This document shows, piece after piece, positions 21,396 through 32,302 of a DNA stretch of 64,000 nt. Position numbers and translations under genes: made by a program. The stretch spans positions 1,302,001 to 1,366,000 of the forward strand of contig JAGPNK010000010.1 in the NCBI GenBank assembly GCA_020746835.1, given 5' to 3'. Each line of letters starts with the position of its first letter. The first letter of the stretch is position 1. The notes under the pieces were generated by a model. That model worked only from the letters and a program-made list of their open reading frames with translations, was not told the DNA's origin and did no database searches. The stretch is from Stachybotrys elegans (Eukaryota; Ascomycota; Sordariomycetes; Hypocreales; Stachybotryaceae).

Positions 21396-24063
21396 TCACA
21401 TCTGATCCATGGATGCGTCGTCCTCTTCTTCTTCTGCCACATAGCGATCAAAGTCCGGTGGCTTTGCGATATTGCTGCGGAAGAATATATATCTCTTCAC
21501 AATATACGGAAGAAGTACCTGCAGCTGGTACTTGATAAACGTAATCTTGGGCCGTCCATATACCACGTCCAAATCCTCAAGACTCAGCTGTCGCGTTTCC
21601 TCAACAAGGAAGAATACCAAGATGAACGCGACAACGTTCATCCCGGAGAAGAAGCCCACTGTACCAGCGGTACTCAAGCTCGTACGAAGAGCGGGCAAGA
21701 CGATGGTTAGTACGCCAGCGAAGAAGAGGTTGATACTGATGGCGACGGATGCTCCCTAATACAATTAGTTTCTGGGTTTGAAGTTGGCCAAGTATCTTAC
21801 AGCCTCTCGATGGGAAAGAGGGAAGCTGAACTGTTAGCCCTAATAATTGACCCAGGACGCTTCACTTACCTCTCAGCTGCCAGTGTGAATGGAATAGGCC
21901 CTATCTCAAGTTAACACAGCTCGGTCGTATGCATCGTGGATAGTAAGGAGGATGCAGTAAGAGATGGCTCCAAGCCGTGGGTGTGTCATGCATACTTACC
22001 TAGACCAGGCGCATAGGCAGCAGTGAATACTGTCTTATCGTCAGGTTTCGATCTGAGAAACGCGCACTCAACGTACGGAAGACGAATAAAATCCCCACCA
22101 CTGTCCTCGAGGACTCTATATTCACCCTACCAGCAAACGCAATGGATGCAGCGAGAAGGAACAGACACATTACCGGCAGGGTAGCGAGTAGCCATGCTCT
22201 ACGTCCTGCAGTATCGATGGTTCTGCAGAGATATCGATGGTTCTGCAGAGAAACATGAGTAAAGGGGAGTCAATCGGCCAGGGACGAGACACCATACCGC
22301 ATAGCTCCGAGGCCGAACACAAAATTGACGGCTCCTATCAAGGCGGTTAATAACATTCTGCTATCTAGACGGTCCAACAGAACTCACCGTATCCGAAGCT
22401 GTACAGCATGGCTAGTTGAACGGCGCGATCGTTCTCGGGATCCACGAACACGGAATCTGTCTAGCATCAGAAGGGCCGCACTTGACAATAAAGGATGAGG
22501 AGGCTCACTTGAGTAAAATGCAAATACATTTACTTTGATGTAGCATGTTAGCATCGGCAGACTTCTTCCTCTTGGCTTGACTGACTTCCACAGAGCTGCT
22601 GAGCAAGGGCGACAGTGCATGTACTCCAGACAGCATTACGCAGTCGAGTGGTGGTGAAGAGAGTATTGTACTGCTTTAGAGAAAGAGACATAACGATTCG
22701 CAGCGACGACGCGTACGTGAGGCCTTGCTTCCTGCTTGGCAGCTCGGATCCGGCATGGTCGTTGGACTTCGTCGACCACCTGATGAGGACAAAGTCGCGC
22801 AATGCTTGCAGCTAGAGCGGCACAGGGATCAGTCTCTGCGTAGCAATATTGTTCTGTGTATAGCTCACCCTCGTTGGGCGGATCGCCATCAGTGTTGCCA
22901 GTGCTCGATCGGGGTTGAAGTTTGGCGAGTCTTCTCGAAGGTAGAAGTGAGGGCTTTCGTAGCAGAAATAGACGGCTACAAATAGCGCAAGACTTGGCAC
23001 AACGGGCGCACCTAGAATTAGCTGCATCGCCAGGTGCTGGGCTCCTTGGTTCTCCGGATCCGTATCGTACAGGGGGATGGCGAGAGCTCCTACGATCTGG
23101 GCAATGACAAGATTGACGACGAAACCGGCCATGATGCCAAACGCAACCCTGGGAAATATCAGCATCCACCATTGCGACTCATGAGGATCACTGCTCACCA
23201 TAATTGCCATGTAATTAGAATAGAACCTCTCCAAAAGCCAATAGCGGACTCGGAAGCGAGGATGGGAGCGCTAATGGCCTTCATGCCCATCCCTTTCTTT
23301 GTCAGAATCATCAAGCACCGTCCTGGGGGTCAAACGTACCAACGCCGCCAATTATTCTCACGCCCAGTAGCTGAACCCAGTCGCGGGAGAAGGATGATCC
23401 AAGGGAGCTGGCTATAATAAGCACCGCAGAGACGATCAAAGCACCTCGACGCCCAATGTAATAGTTGATGGGCAGAGACAGAGGAGCACCGACCAACGCT
23501 GCTGTGAAGAAGGGACTGGCGTTCATTATCCCAAGCCGGTAGTCTTCCTCCCGGACATGCGTGTTTATGGGAGCGGTGCGCATCTCCGGGGGCAGAATGT
23601 GTAATTGGTGAGCGAAGAGACTGCCAGCGTTGATAGAAGATTGCACATGGCCTTGGAGGAATGCCGCCATCGCCACAGTGATAATCACCGCAACGATGCC
23701 CTTCTGCGAGGTGAGCTTCTCGCGCTCGTTCACGAGACTTTCGCTCTCCTCAGCCGTCAGGCCCAGCTCGGCATGGTCTTGCTGTCGGTTTATTATGTGT
23801 CGAGAGCCTACTCTGGCTACGAAGATGGCCTTCTTCCACTCTGAGGGATCAACACCCGAGATGGATGTAATAATACTGTCGATATCGTTCTGTATCGCGG
23901 CGGTCGGTACATCCCCTGTTCCACAGACCATGATCAGCACTGGCATTACTAGGGCCCATGGTACTGTATGCTTACGTAGCTGGAGAGGTATGCCGTCTCT
24001 GTCGTTGATGTGGCGCTTCTTGACCTCAGTCCATCGCCTTTGCATTTGTGATATCGAGGCCAT
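21396..24063 (-). CDS. MFS sugar-transporter-like protein, 13 exons with micro-exons
   Basis: Exons read on the minus strand: 24063-23976, 23915-23340, 23292-23199, 23148-22869, 22811-22586, 22532-22509, 22456-22388, 22334-22298, 22222-22077, 22029-22000, 21900-21870, 21825-21801 and 21755-21396. All joins keep frame, giving 661 aa. Family marks of the SP (hexose/polyol) group include INYYIGRRGALIVSA, GMKAISAPILASESA, FWRGSILITWQLWVAFGIM, ALAQQLCGINVFAFYS, TAAYAPGLGPIPFTLAAESF, PLSHREAGASVAISINLFF and FFLVEETRQLSLEDLD. A long polar N terminus (about 150 aa) precedes helix 1. The plus-strand-duplicated acceptor before exon 9 is listed separately. The frame extends upstream of 24063 only through a TTG, so this ATG was chosen. 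Substrate unknown; five exons are 24-37 nt, unusual for this family in fungi. Confidence 0.82.
22212..22251 (-). repeat. 20-bp perfect tandem duplication containing a 3' splice site
   Basis: TATCGATGGTTCTGCAGAGA occurs at 22212-22231 and again at 22232-22251 (plus strand). Read on the minus strand this yields two consecutive CTGCAG acceptors, exon starts 22242 or 22222. Only 22222 keeps the transporter frame (R-T-I-D-T-A-G-R-R-A). The upstream acceptor adds 20 nt and shifts frame. Confidence 0.85.
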
Positions 24064-25074
24064 GTCGGCGGTGCCTTTCGTGTGGTCGATCACGAGCCAG
24101 TCAGGGGGCGGAACCAATGTTTCGAAGGATGTCGAGGACAAATGTCAACGAACTGTTTCCGAGAACGACTACACCAGAGCTCTAAGGGGCCGGGGAGGGG
24201 GACATTTAGGCTCCCAGTTGCCCAGGTAGCCAGCCAAGCCGTGGCGTGCGCCGATCATATTGCCCAGATCAGGCTACCAATGAACGCCCTGCCAGGGCGG
24301 CACAGCTTGAAGGCCTGGTTACACGGATGGTATACCCGTGCGCCTCGAATAGTGCGTCCGCCAGCCTCCATCGTGCCCGATAGAAGAGGGATGTGTCACT
24401 TTGATGCGCGCTGGGAGATGGAAGGATGCATTTAGTACCACCATACGGCGACATATTTGTCATAATGGAGGTCTAGGCCCAAGGACAGGAGCATTGGGTT
24501 GCCTTTGCGAACTGGGCTCTATGGTTGCCTGCTCCCATAGACTGCTTTTGACGGGGTAAGTCTCCGGGCTCATGCGGAATGACGCACCCTGAGACGCACT
24601 GAGAACTCGCTCTTCTCCCTTCTTGTCACGGTTTGCTTTTTCCCACCAAGGTTATGATCACTGCCTCATCAGGCTGAACTGTCCTTCTCCTCTTCTAGCT
24701 TAGGTAGGTGGTCAGCTCAGCAGGGATTCTCCGCCACCAAGAGGGTTGCAGCGTGCGGTAGTGGTTGGGGGGCCCGGAGGATACTGGAGAAGGGAAATGA
24801 TAGGGTGGTTGCTTTTGGTGTACTCGAATAAAGGCAACCGGCGTTACACCAAGAAAGCCTTCTCCGCGGCTGGCTCGGAGGCGTGCGTCATATCGCCATA
24901 GGATGCAATTCCGCCTTGCCCTTGTGCAGCCCCAGAACTTCTTCCCCAACTTCCCCCAGACATACTTGAGCCACCGCATTCTGGGCCCCGTCGATCTTGC
25001 GTAGCATTCGGCTCGGCACAAGCTTTATCACATAACCGAGTGCTGAATCCCGCTTCAGCCTGACAGGCGCCAAC
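24064..25074. other. Divergent promoter region, transporter and ankyrin gene
   Basis: About 1 kb with no supported gene; it carries both 5' sides. Confidence 0.45.
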
Positions 25075-27314
25075 ATGGCTTCCGGTGTGGAGGTAGCTGG
25101 CCTCGTTCTTGCCATCATCGCAGCAGCAAAGGGATGTTCGAAGCTGGTGCACCGTATCACCGACGAGTTTCGACACGCGCCTCGAGAGATCCAACACTTT
25201 AAGCTTATCAGCCTGTGGTGGACCAATACTTTGGCCCAACTTCCTGATATCGTTAAAGAAAAGCAGAGAAGATCCTATGCGGACCCAGAGTCCCAGAAAC
25301 TCGATATTCAGACCATTTACACACTTGTCACCAGCCTGGAAGCGGAGCTCGAAGACCTAGAGCGTGTCATTCAGTCTGCAAATGATGGCCGTTTCCGGCT
25401 TTTTAACATACTTCGGCGGACTGCAAAGCTGACCTTCATGGATCCAGCAGCACGGGAGAGGATTAATAGAATCATGATGATGTTGCATTTCAACATCACT
25501 ACCCAGTGAGTGACACATCATACGCGCCTATATGTAACACTCTCAAGCATATGCTAATGACTAATAGGTGGAGTTTCGAACGATGTCAGCCCGTACATAT
25601 CGATTTGGATGACCTTCGATCGACCTTAAAACAGCTGGCGGGCGGCAAAATAGGTGATAAGACGCTCATAGCACGAAGCCTCCTCCCCCTAGAAGCCATG
25701 CCATGGCAGGACGAAGACATATCACTTATGTTCCAGTCGTCGTCACTCGCAGTCCTGCACAGCGTTGGTAAAAAAAGGCTGGCCACACCCACATCATCAC
25801 AGAGTGTCGCCACTGCCCCTGACGAAGACATGTGTCCTCAGCTTATCAACTCGCTTGATCACCACGAAAATCTCCCACCGACCGAGACGCTCAAACTCTA
25901 CAATGTTACTCGAGACATGGCAGCTCATGCACTTGCCCAGGGCTTCCCTGATATTGCAGCCGATTACCAATATCGAGCCATCCGTGCGCGCGACGAACTC
26001 ATAACAGACGAGGCGATGCAAGATGATTTTGGAGAATGGTTTCAGACAGAGTCTTCTTACGTCACTATTCTTTTGTCGTGCCTTGAGAGCGAGAGGGTTG
26101 AAGAGGGCAAGCAGCTGCTCGAAAAGCTGGCTGATCGCATTGATCGATCCCCGCCGGCCTCAGAAGCTGAGAAGGCTTTCCATGCAAGAGCTTGGGAAGA
26201 TGTCGGAAGCCTGCATCTCAGGCTCAGTTTGTGGGAGCCTGCCAATAGGCACTTGCGCAAAGCTCTGGATTACTATCTGGAGCGCCATGGTGACAGGCAA
26301 GACGACATCAAAAGAATCTGCAGAAGCATCCGCGACACTTTTCTCAAAAGCGATGCCAATGACTACGCGGGATGGGAAGCGTTTCGACGGGTAATAATGG
26401 AAACTGTCGGGCTTGATCCGCTTGCGGACTCTCGTGAGGTTGAAGCAACGAGAAAGTGGTGTTGCGACCACGGAATCCCCATCGAATCCGAAGACCCGAC
26501 GGTAGCAACACCGAATTTCCGCGATCGCCTCGGCAACATGGCAATACATAAGGCGGTGCAAGATGAAGAAATCGATGAGAGTGTCCTACGATATCTGGCC
26601 AAGGACCGAGACAGCCTGGATGCGCCAAACGACTATGGCTTTACCCCTTTGATGCTTGCTGTACGCAAGTCTCAGAAAAGAGCCGTGGAGGTGCTCGTCG
26701 AAGAGGGTGCAAATCTTCATATTTGCACCCCCGAACAAGATCTCGGAAACACAATTCTTCACTTTTGCGAGGATGCCGACATCCTCAAATTTCTCCTGCA
26801 CAAGTTGAACAGGCGGCGGCCAAGCAGCATATCCGCTCATGCCATCTCACCCTCAGACGACACGGCGGGAAAAAGGTCTTTGCTCGTGACGATTGATACC
26901 GGCAACCTGGTGGGAGATACACCTCTACATTACGCGTGTGCGAGGGGTTATCGCGCGATAGTCAATGTTCTCCTCGAATACGGCGCAAATGTGAACCTGC
27001 TTGGTCACAACGAGAAGACTCCGTTGTTAAGCGCCTGCCACAGTAACAAGTTTCGACCGAACGAGAAGAAGAGAGTAGTCATGGCTCTGATCGCTCACGG
27101 AGCTGACCCAACGATAACAGACTGTGATGGGAGGACGGCTGCAGAAGGGCTGCGTGGGTTCCGTCCTGCTGAGATCACGGAGATGTTTTCAGTCATGAGC
27201 CGTCGAGGGAGTTCAACTTCACGCGCAACACGAACTATTTCTGGCTCATCAGCCCCTCAGTTGCCATCACTGAGGTTCACGTCCTCGTCGTCCGACTTAT
27301 CCCAATCACCGTGA
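25075..27314 (+). CDS. Ankyrin-repeat protein with HeLo/STAND-like N terminus
   Basis: Two exons: 25075-25505 and 25568-27314, with a 62-nt intron (GTGAGT..CTAATAG), giving 725 aa. Residues about 1-140 (GVEVAGLVLAIIAAAKGCSKL, then helical, with LEAELEDLERVI) resemble the N-terminal helical domain that fungal STAND/NLR-like and HeLo-like proteins carry. The middle (about 270-430) is helical and TPR-like (ALAQGFPDIAADYQYRAI, EEGKQLLEKL, ANRHLRKALDYYLERHG). Ankyrin repeats lie at about 450-680: GNMAIHKAV, YGFTPLMLAVRKSQKRAVEVL, GDTPLHYACARGYRAIVNVLLEYGANVNL (quoted in parts), then ALIAHGADPTITDCDGRTA. The tail is Ser-rich. No NACHT/NB-ARC motif is seen. A role in self/non-self or stress signalling is inference. 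Confidence 0.8.
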
Positions 27315-27974
27315 CGGGGAGGCTGTAATGATAGTGACGAAGTACGAGAATGATAATGACAACCGAAAGTCAGCGCAATGGAAATGTATATAGAGCGAAC
27401 AGTGCGCCAGAAACAAAATACCCACATATACTCTGGCCATGGTGTTGGAAGTATTGAATGAAGAAAAAACAACGAGGCTATCGTCAGCAGGGTGGGAGTG
27501 GCTGCGACTCCGTCACAAGCCAGCGCCACATTCCTGGCTATTATAAAAGGATACATTAATAGGATCTATTTCTGTCAATCTCGCAGTCTTGACCGAATGT
27601 TCGTTGCCAAGCCTCCTTGAACCTCCTCCTTGTAATAGGGACAAACTTGTCTCGGGTCCTGTCCAATTGTTTCACACTGAACCCACAACCATGCGCTCCA
27701 TAGTTCGCCATGGGACGGACTCTGGAGATTCGCTAAACCTTCCGACGGTAAGAGATCGCGAGCCCAGGGGTGACAGATAGGTGGACGACCCCTGCCTTGT
27801 CGGTCCCTGGAAGTTCTTCCTCTGGATCCATACCTTTATTTGAGCCTGCCTGATGGTTCCATACTTGGAACGATTGCCAATGGTTATAAAAGGCCATTGG
27901 GCTCCGGACTTTTTGTGAGGTACACCATCTGCGCCGATTTCGACCAAACGAATCCTCGGTATCCAGAGCGAAAA
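27315..27974. other. Intergenic
   Basis: Nothing recognised; 3' flank of the ankyrin gene and promoter of the FAD-oxidase pseudogene. Confidence 0.45.
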
Positions 27975-29174
27975 ATGGTATTGCAGACCATGTGGACTTT
28001 CGCCTCCTGGGCAGGCATGCTGTCCTTTGCGGCCTTCGTAGAAGCAGGTCCCGTGGCAGACAAGCGACAAGCCGCCAAGTCCTGTGTAAGTTGGCGAGCC
28101 CAGCCTGGTTCATACAAACTGACAGGAAGAGTAGTGTGTAGCTCTGGAGGCAGCAGGGTTGGGTGAGAGGATCCTTTATCCTGGCTCAGCTTCGTACCAG
28201 GGAAGGGTTGATTCGTTCTTCTCAATCGACACCCGCCTAACGCCATACTGCTTTGTCCAACCGGAGACGTCCTCGGAGGTTTCACAGGCCGTCAAAGCAC
28301 TCGTGGCGGATGAGTCTTGCACGTTTGCTGTACGCTCTGGAGGCCACACGCTGTGGGAGGGCGCCAACAACATCGAGGATGGTGTCACTATCGACCTGGG
28401 CCGTATGACGACCACAAGGTACCACCCAGAAAAGGGAACGGCCACCGTGTCACCCGGATCAAGGTGGGTTGACGTCTACGCCAAGCTAGGAGAGGACGGA
28501 GTGGCTGTCAAGGGCGGTCGTACCGGCACGGTGGGCGTAGGCGGCCTGGTCATCGGCGGCGGCATGTCCTTCTTTTCTGCTCGCAAGGGCTTCGTGTGCG
28601 ACACGGTGGAGGAGTTTGAGGTCGTCCTGGCAGATGGCGAGATAGTCATTGCCAGCCGAGACAGCAACGCAGGCCTATTCAAGGCGTTGAAGGGCGGCTC
28701 CTCCAACTTTGGCATCGTCACGCGCTACGAAATGGAGGCTTTCGAGGTTGGGGACATGTTTGGTGGCCTAGTCCTTTGGAACCGAACCCACACGGAGGAG
28801 ATGATTCACGCCATGGTCGGATTTGCGGAAAACATTGAGCAGGACCCGTACAGCACAGCCTTCTTGATGTGGTGGCACGACCCGGTAATGTTCCACGAGA
28901 CGACCATCTTATCGGGCATGCATAATACCCGTGGCCACGTCTCCTCATCGCTGGACCGACTGCTATCTGTCCCGCAGGTGGCCAACACCACCCGCCTGGC
29001 ACCTATCACGAGCTTTAATCCCGAGCTAGAGATTGCGCCCATCAGACGCAGAACCCTCTTGCGTCTTACGGGCAGGAGAATGTTGAGTTTATTCGCAAGG
29101 TCGCACAGAAGTATGATCCCACTGGGGTGTTTCAGAGAAGGTCGCCTAGTGGCTTCAAGATTTCCAAGCTCTGA
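27975..29174 (+). pseudogene. BBE-type FAD-linked oxidoreductase, internally deleted
   Basis: Exon 1 27975-28085 encodes a signal peptide (MWTFASWAGMLSFAAFVEAG) ending AAKSC. A 49-nt intron (28086-28134) follows, then CVALEAAGLGERILYPGS as in berberine-bridge-like secreted oxidases. The FAD domain is good: FAVRSGGHTLWEG with the flavin-linking His, VGGLVIGGGMSFFSARKGF, LKGGSSNFGIVTRYEMEAF. After SFNPELEIAPI (about 29040) the frame leaves the family. The family's last 41 residues (QNPLASYGQENVEF..KYDPTGVFQRR..GFKISKL) lie at 29049-29171 in another frame, stop 29172-29174. By comparison with the usual ~480-500 aa length, about 100-130 codons of the substrate domain are missing. Hence a pseudogene, or an assembly gap. 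A truncated reading continues in the original frame to 29316. Confidence 0.85.
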
Positions 29175-29378
29175 GGAACAGCCAGCAGCATGTAACCCTT
29201 TATTGAGACTGAAAACAAGGAATAGACAAATGCCACTGGCAACGGCTTCTCTAATGATACCCGGATTGAAGGGTTACCATCGCCCCAGGCTTCCGATAGA
29301 GAAAATCTTGACCTGACCACAGATACAAAAAACGCTTGACCCATTTGTCTGAGAGAACAATTCATCATCCTTATTCCA
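29175..29378. other. Short intergenic between pseudogene and low-complexity ORF
   Basis: No gene recognised. Confidence 0.4.
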
Positions 29379-29993
29379 TCATCTAACCTTAAGATGAACA
29401 ACACGACAACGCGGCAATGACGACGACGAGGACGACGACGATAGCGACAACAACGACGACGAAGACGGCGAGGACAGCGAAGGCGACGAAGACAACGACA
29501 ATGCCGAGGACGACGACGACAATAACGACGAACGCGGCAGAAGGGGCAAGTCTTCCTGCTGCACAAGCACCAAGATATGAGCTGCATCGTATGCAAGCCC
29601 TAGAAGCTCAGTTATCTTCGGCTTCTCGATGGTGCCAGCAGCGAGCTGCCGCCTTAGCCACACAATGTGTGACAGGGTTTCCCATTGTACGCCCGGAAAT
29701 AAAGAGCGAATTATTGCGCCAAAATGGTCGCGTACAGCAATGAACCGCTCACATTGGCGCCTATAATGGGCGCATCGCCCCTGGAATGTAGGGCGATAGT
29801 TGCTAATGTCTCGGCCTGTAGCTGTGGCCCATCCATCTGCCCTTTCTTCATGCATTGTATTATAATCGGCTGCTGCCAGTGTCGGTTCTACCAGCGCATT
29901 GGCGCGATCAGCAATCGTAGGGCGGCTAGGAGCCGGTAAATGCGAGGGCGGAAGTCCCATCGCGTTGAGGTGGTTATCGTCTGCCAAAGACAT
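29379..29993 (-). CDS. Hypothetical protein with Ser-rich low-complexity tail
   Basis: 204 aa, starting at the ATG at 29993 (an upstream TTG is not credible). The first ~150 residues read like a real protein, with charged and helical stretches such as CERFIAVRDHFGAIIRSL and WETLSHIVWLRRQLAAGT. The rest is encoded by an ACG/ACGACA-rich simple repeat (about 29400-29540, plus strand) and is poly-Ser. No family recognised. It could be a small gene whose end ran into an expanded microsatellite, or a chance frame. Confidence 0.35.
   Translation of the reverse strand: MSLADDNHLNAMGLPPSHLPAPSRPTIADRANALVEPTLAAADYNTMHEERADGWATATGRDISNYRPTFQGRCAHYRRQCERFIAVRDHFGAIIRSLFPGVQWETLSHIVWLRRQLAAGTIEKPKITELLGLAYDAAHILVLVQQEDLPLLPRSSLLSSSSSALSLSSSPSLSSPSSSSLLSLSSSSSSSSLPRCRVVHLKVR
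29400..29540. repeat. ACG/ACA-rich microsatellite tract
   Basis: Imperfect (ACG)n with AAC/ACA variants over about 140 bp; explains the poly-Ser frame on the minus strand. Confidence 0.75.
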
Positions 29994-30767
29994 TGTCAAT
30001 GTATGTAGCGTATTGAGAGAGTTTCTTCAGCAATGCTGTAAGACAAATCTGCCCGAAAATTACACTTGATGATGTCGACGCGAAGCCTGTGACTGCCGCT
30101 GGTGAAGGCCTTGAGCCCTAGCTGTGGAAGAAGGCTGCTGCTGCCGCCGGCGAAGGTCAGGATCGCTGCCGTTGACGCATGTCTCGAGTCCTAGTCGTGG
30201 AAAGGGTCAGAATCAGGGCTGAGGGCGAGGGTCAGGATCGCTGGTGATGACGGAGGTCTCGAGCTCTGGCTGTAGAAGAAGGTCAGGATCCAGGCCTAAT
30301 GACAAGTCTACAATATCATCAGAAGGAACGTTTTTGAGGGCCTTAGGCCAATAATAAAGCTCAATCTGGAAGGCACCAAGTACATGTACTTTGATGCGAA
30401 CCTTCCACCTTCGTTAACAGGTAAGTGTCGACAGGTACTCCTTAATAATCACACACCGCTGCTGCACTATTGACGAGTTCCGGCCAATATCTGCCACGTA
30501 TCAGTGCAAACTGCTGCTACTCGCCAGTCCCCCAATCACTTGCGGAAGAGCCAGCGTTCACACGTACTCATTGAAGCAAGATGACGTTGATAATTGATGA
30601 GCGTTACCGGCAGCAAAGGCGGACGCTTGTGAAACCACGTAGTTGTGCATCATGATGACGAATTAGACAATTGTTTATTGCAACTTCCTCATCAATAGAA
30701 CCCCGCGCTCTTTGATCACAAGCCTTGTCCGTTCCTACATTCTCTCAGTATAATCCAATTGCCTGCA
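29994..30767. other. Intergenic carrying a degenerate repeat array
   Basis: No gene. Contains the ~74-bp array listed separately (30109-30300) and the promoter of the MBL-fold gene. Confidence 0.45.
30109..30300. repeat. Imperfect ~74-bp tandem repeat, about 2.5 units
   Basis: Units begin near 30109 (CCTTGAGCCCTAGCTGTGGA), 30182 (TCTCGAGTCCTAGTCGTGGA) and 30257 (TCTCGAGCTCTGGCTGTAGA). Each continues with GAAGG / GGTCAGGATC-like blocks. Similar blocks occur at 17.6-17.8 kb. Confidence 0.55.
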
Positions 30768-31810
30768 ATGCAACGACTGAATTTGAACCCACAGGCTAGA
30801 GTCCCCCTTCTGAAGGGCAAGGATGTGCCAGATGAAAGCACAGTCGTCCCCATCACAGCCGTACATTCTCATCCAAAAGCCCACTCTGGCGTCGAAAATG
30901 CGAGCCTGTATTTTGTCGGGACAGCAACTACTCTCCTCGAATGGGAGGGCATCCGCATCATGACGGATCCCAACTTTCTTCACGCCGGTGACCACGTGCA
31001 TCTCGGCCCAGGCGTTACCGCGGAGCGTCTCACAAACCCAGCGGTCAACCTCGGCGACCTTCCTCCTATCGACTGTATCCTGCTGTCGCACTACCACGAA
31101 GACCACTTTGACCGGCTCGTGGAAGACTCACTGAACCGTGGCTTTCCCATCATCACCACGCCCCATGCCAAGCAATGCCTGTCGACTTCCAAACCAGCAA
31201 GCGAGGCTTTCACAGCAGTTACCAGCCTCCACTTCTTCGACAGTGCCCTTTTGAACATTGTAAGGCCAACAACAGAGGACGGCAAGCTCCCCGCAATCAA
31301 GGTCACAGGCATGCCGGGCAAGCACGTCCCCCCAGGCCCGTTATCCGCCGTCAATAATGTGCTTAAAGCTATACCCCCACCAATGGCTGGCTGCTCGAGC
31401 TAGGCTATTACCCCGATGGTGAAACTGTGACGGTTGACGGCAAAGGTCTTGACGTGGGCTACCGCATCTACATCTCAGGAGACACCCTCATGGTCGACGA
31501 GCTCAACGATATTCCAAAGTACCTGAACAATCATCATGTCGACCTGATGCTCGTCCATCTGGGCGGCACAACTATTCCAGGAGCGTCTCTCCCATTGCTC
31601 ATGGTTACCATGGATGCGAAACAGGGTATCCAGTTGATGCGGCTGATTGACCCGGACGTGACCATCCCCATTCACTACGACGACTACAGCGTGTTTCTCT
31701 CACCGCTTGACGATTTCAAGAAGGAGATAGACAAAGCTGGGTGGAATGATCGGGTTGTCTACCTGGACCGGGGTGATGCGTATATCTTCAAGGTCAAGTC
31801 GGCTTTGTAA
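30768..31810 (+). pseudogene. MBL-fold metallo-hydrolase with one-base frameshift
   Basis: The ATG at 30768 starts a frame with LYFVGTATTLLEW, IMTDPNF and the zinc motif SHYHEDHFD (HxHxDH, His108, His110, Asp112, His113). Near 31374 the sequence is ATA-CCCCC-ACC-AAT-GGC. With six C this reads I-P-P-T-N-G and runs on into WLLELGYYPDGETVTVDG, RIYISGDTLMVDEL, DLMLVHLGGTTIPG and IPIHYDDYSVFLSPL to a stop at 31808-31810. With five C the first frame hits TAG at 31401-31403. Both halves look fully family-like, so this is one gene with a C deletion (real or a homopolymer sequencing error). About 347 aa if restored; no intron with proper GT..AG ends bridges the break. Confidence 0.88.
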
Positions 31811-32302
31811 ACATCGAAATGGGGCTAGGAGGTACTCATGTCGAGGTTGATGATTTACATCTTTATATGTTCATGTTAAGGTTATTTACAGCTGCCCACA
31901 ATAGCTCATCCATCTTCTCATCTCCTAGTGTCGGAGGAAGCGCGATAGCGTGACTGGCGTCGGCAAAATGCCGAATATGGGGCATCGGTTGGTTACCGTG
32001 TCTTGGGGTAGATACCGAAGTCGGAACATAGCCGGCCCCATCCTGACATGACTTGAATGGCAAATACAGCTCTGTATGTTTCAGTGACTGCTATAAAACC
32101 GGTTTCCCAATAGCCGGGTCATCTTGGAATGGTTATTCTGCCACTTGTTGGAATGTGGGACCGCATAGATGTACATACAAATAGGGGCTCATGCCCACTT
32201 GCATAGCAAATCTCTTCTCTTCAGTCGGCTACGTTCCTACAGTCTCCATTGGTGTTCATTTCCCCCTCATCTGCCGCCTTCAAATTGCGCTTGGCAACGA
32301 AA
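31811..32302. other. Intergenic
   Basis: Nothing recognised; promoter of the aminotransferase. Confidence 0.4.

Noticed and set aside
31404..31426. An intron joining the two halves of the MBL gene
   Set aside because: No GT..AG pair around 31360-31430 restores frame; adding one C to the run does so exactly, so a frameshift is the simpler reading.
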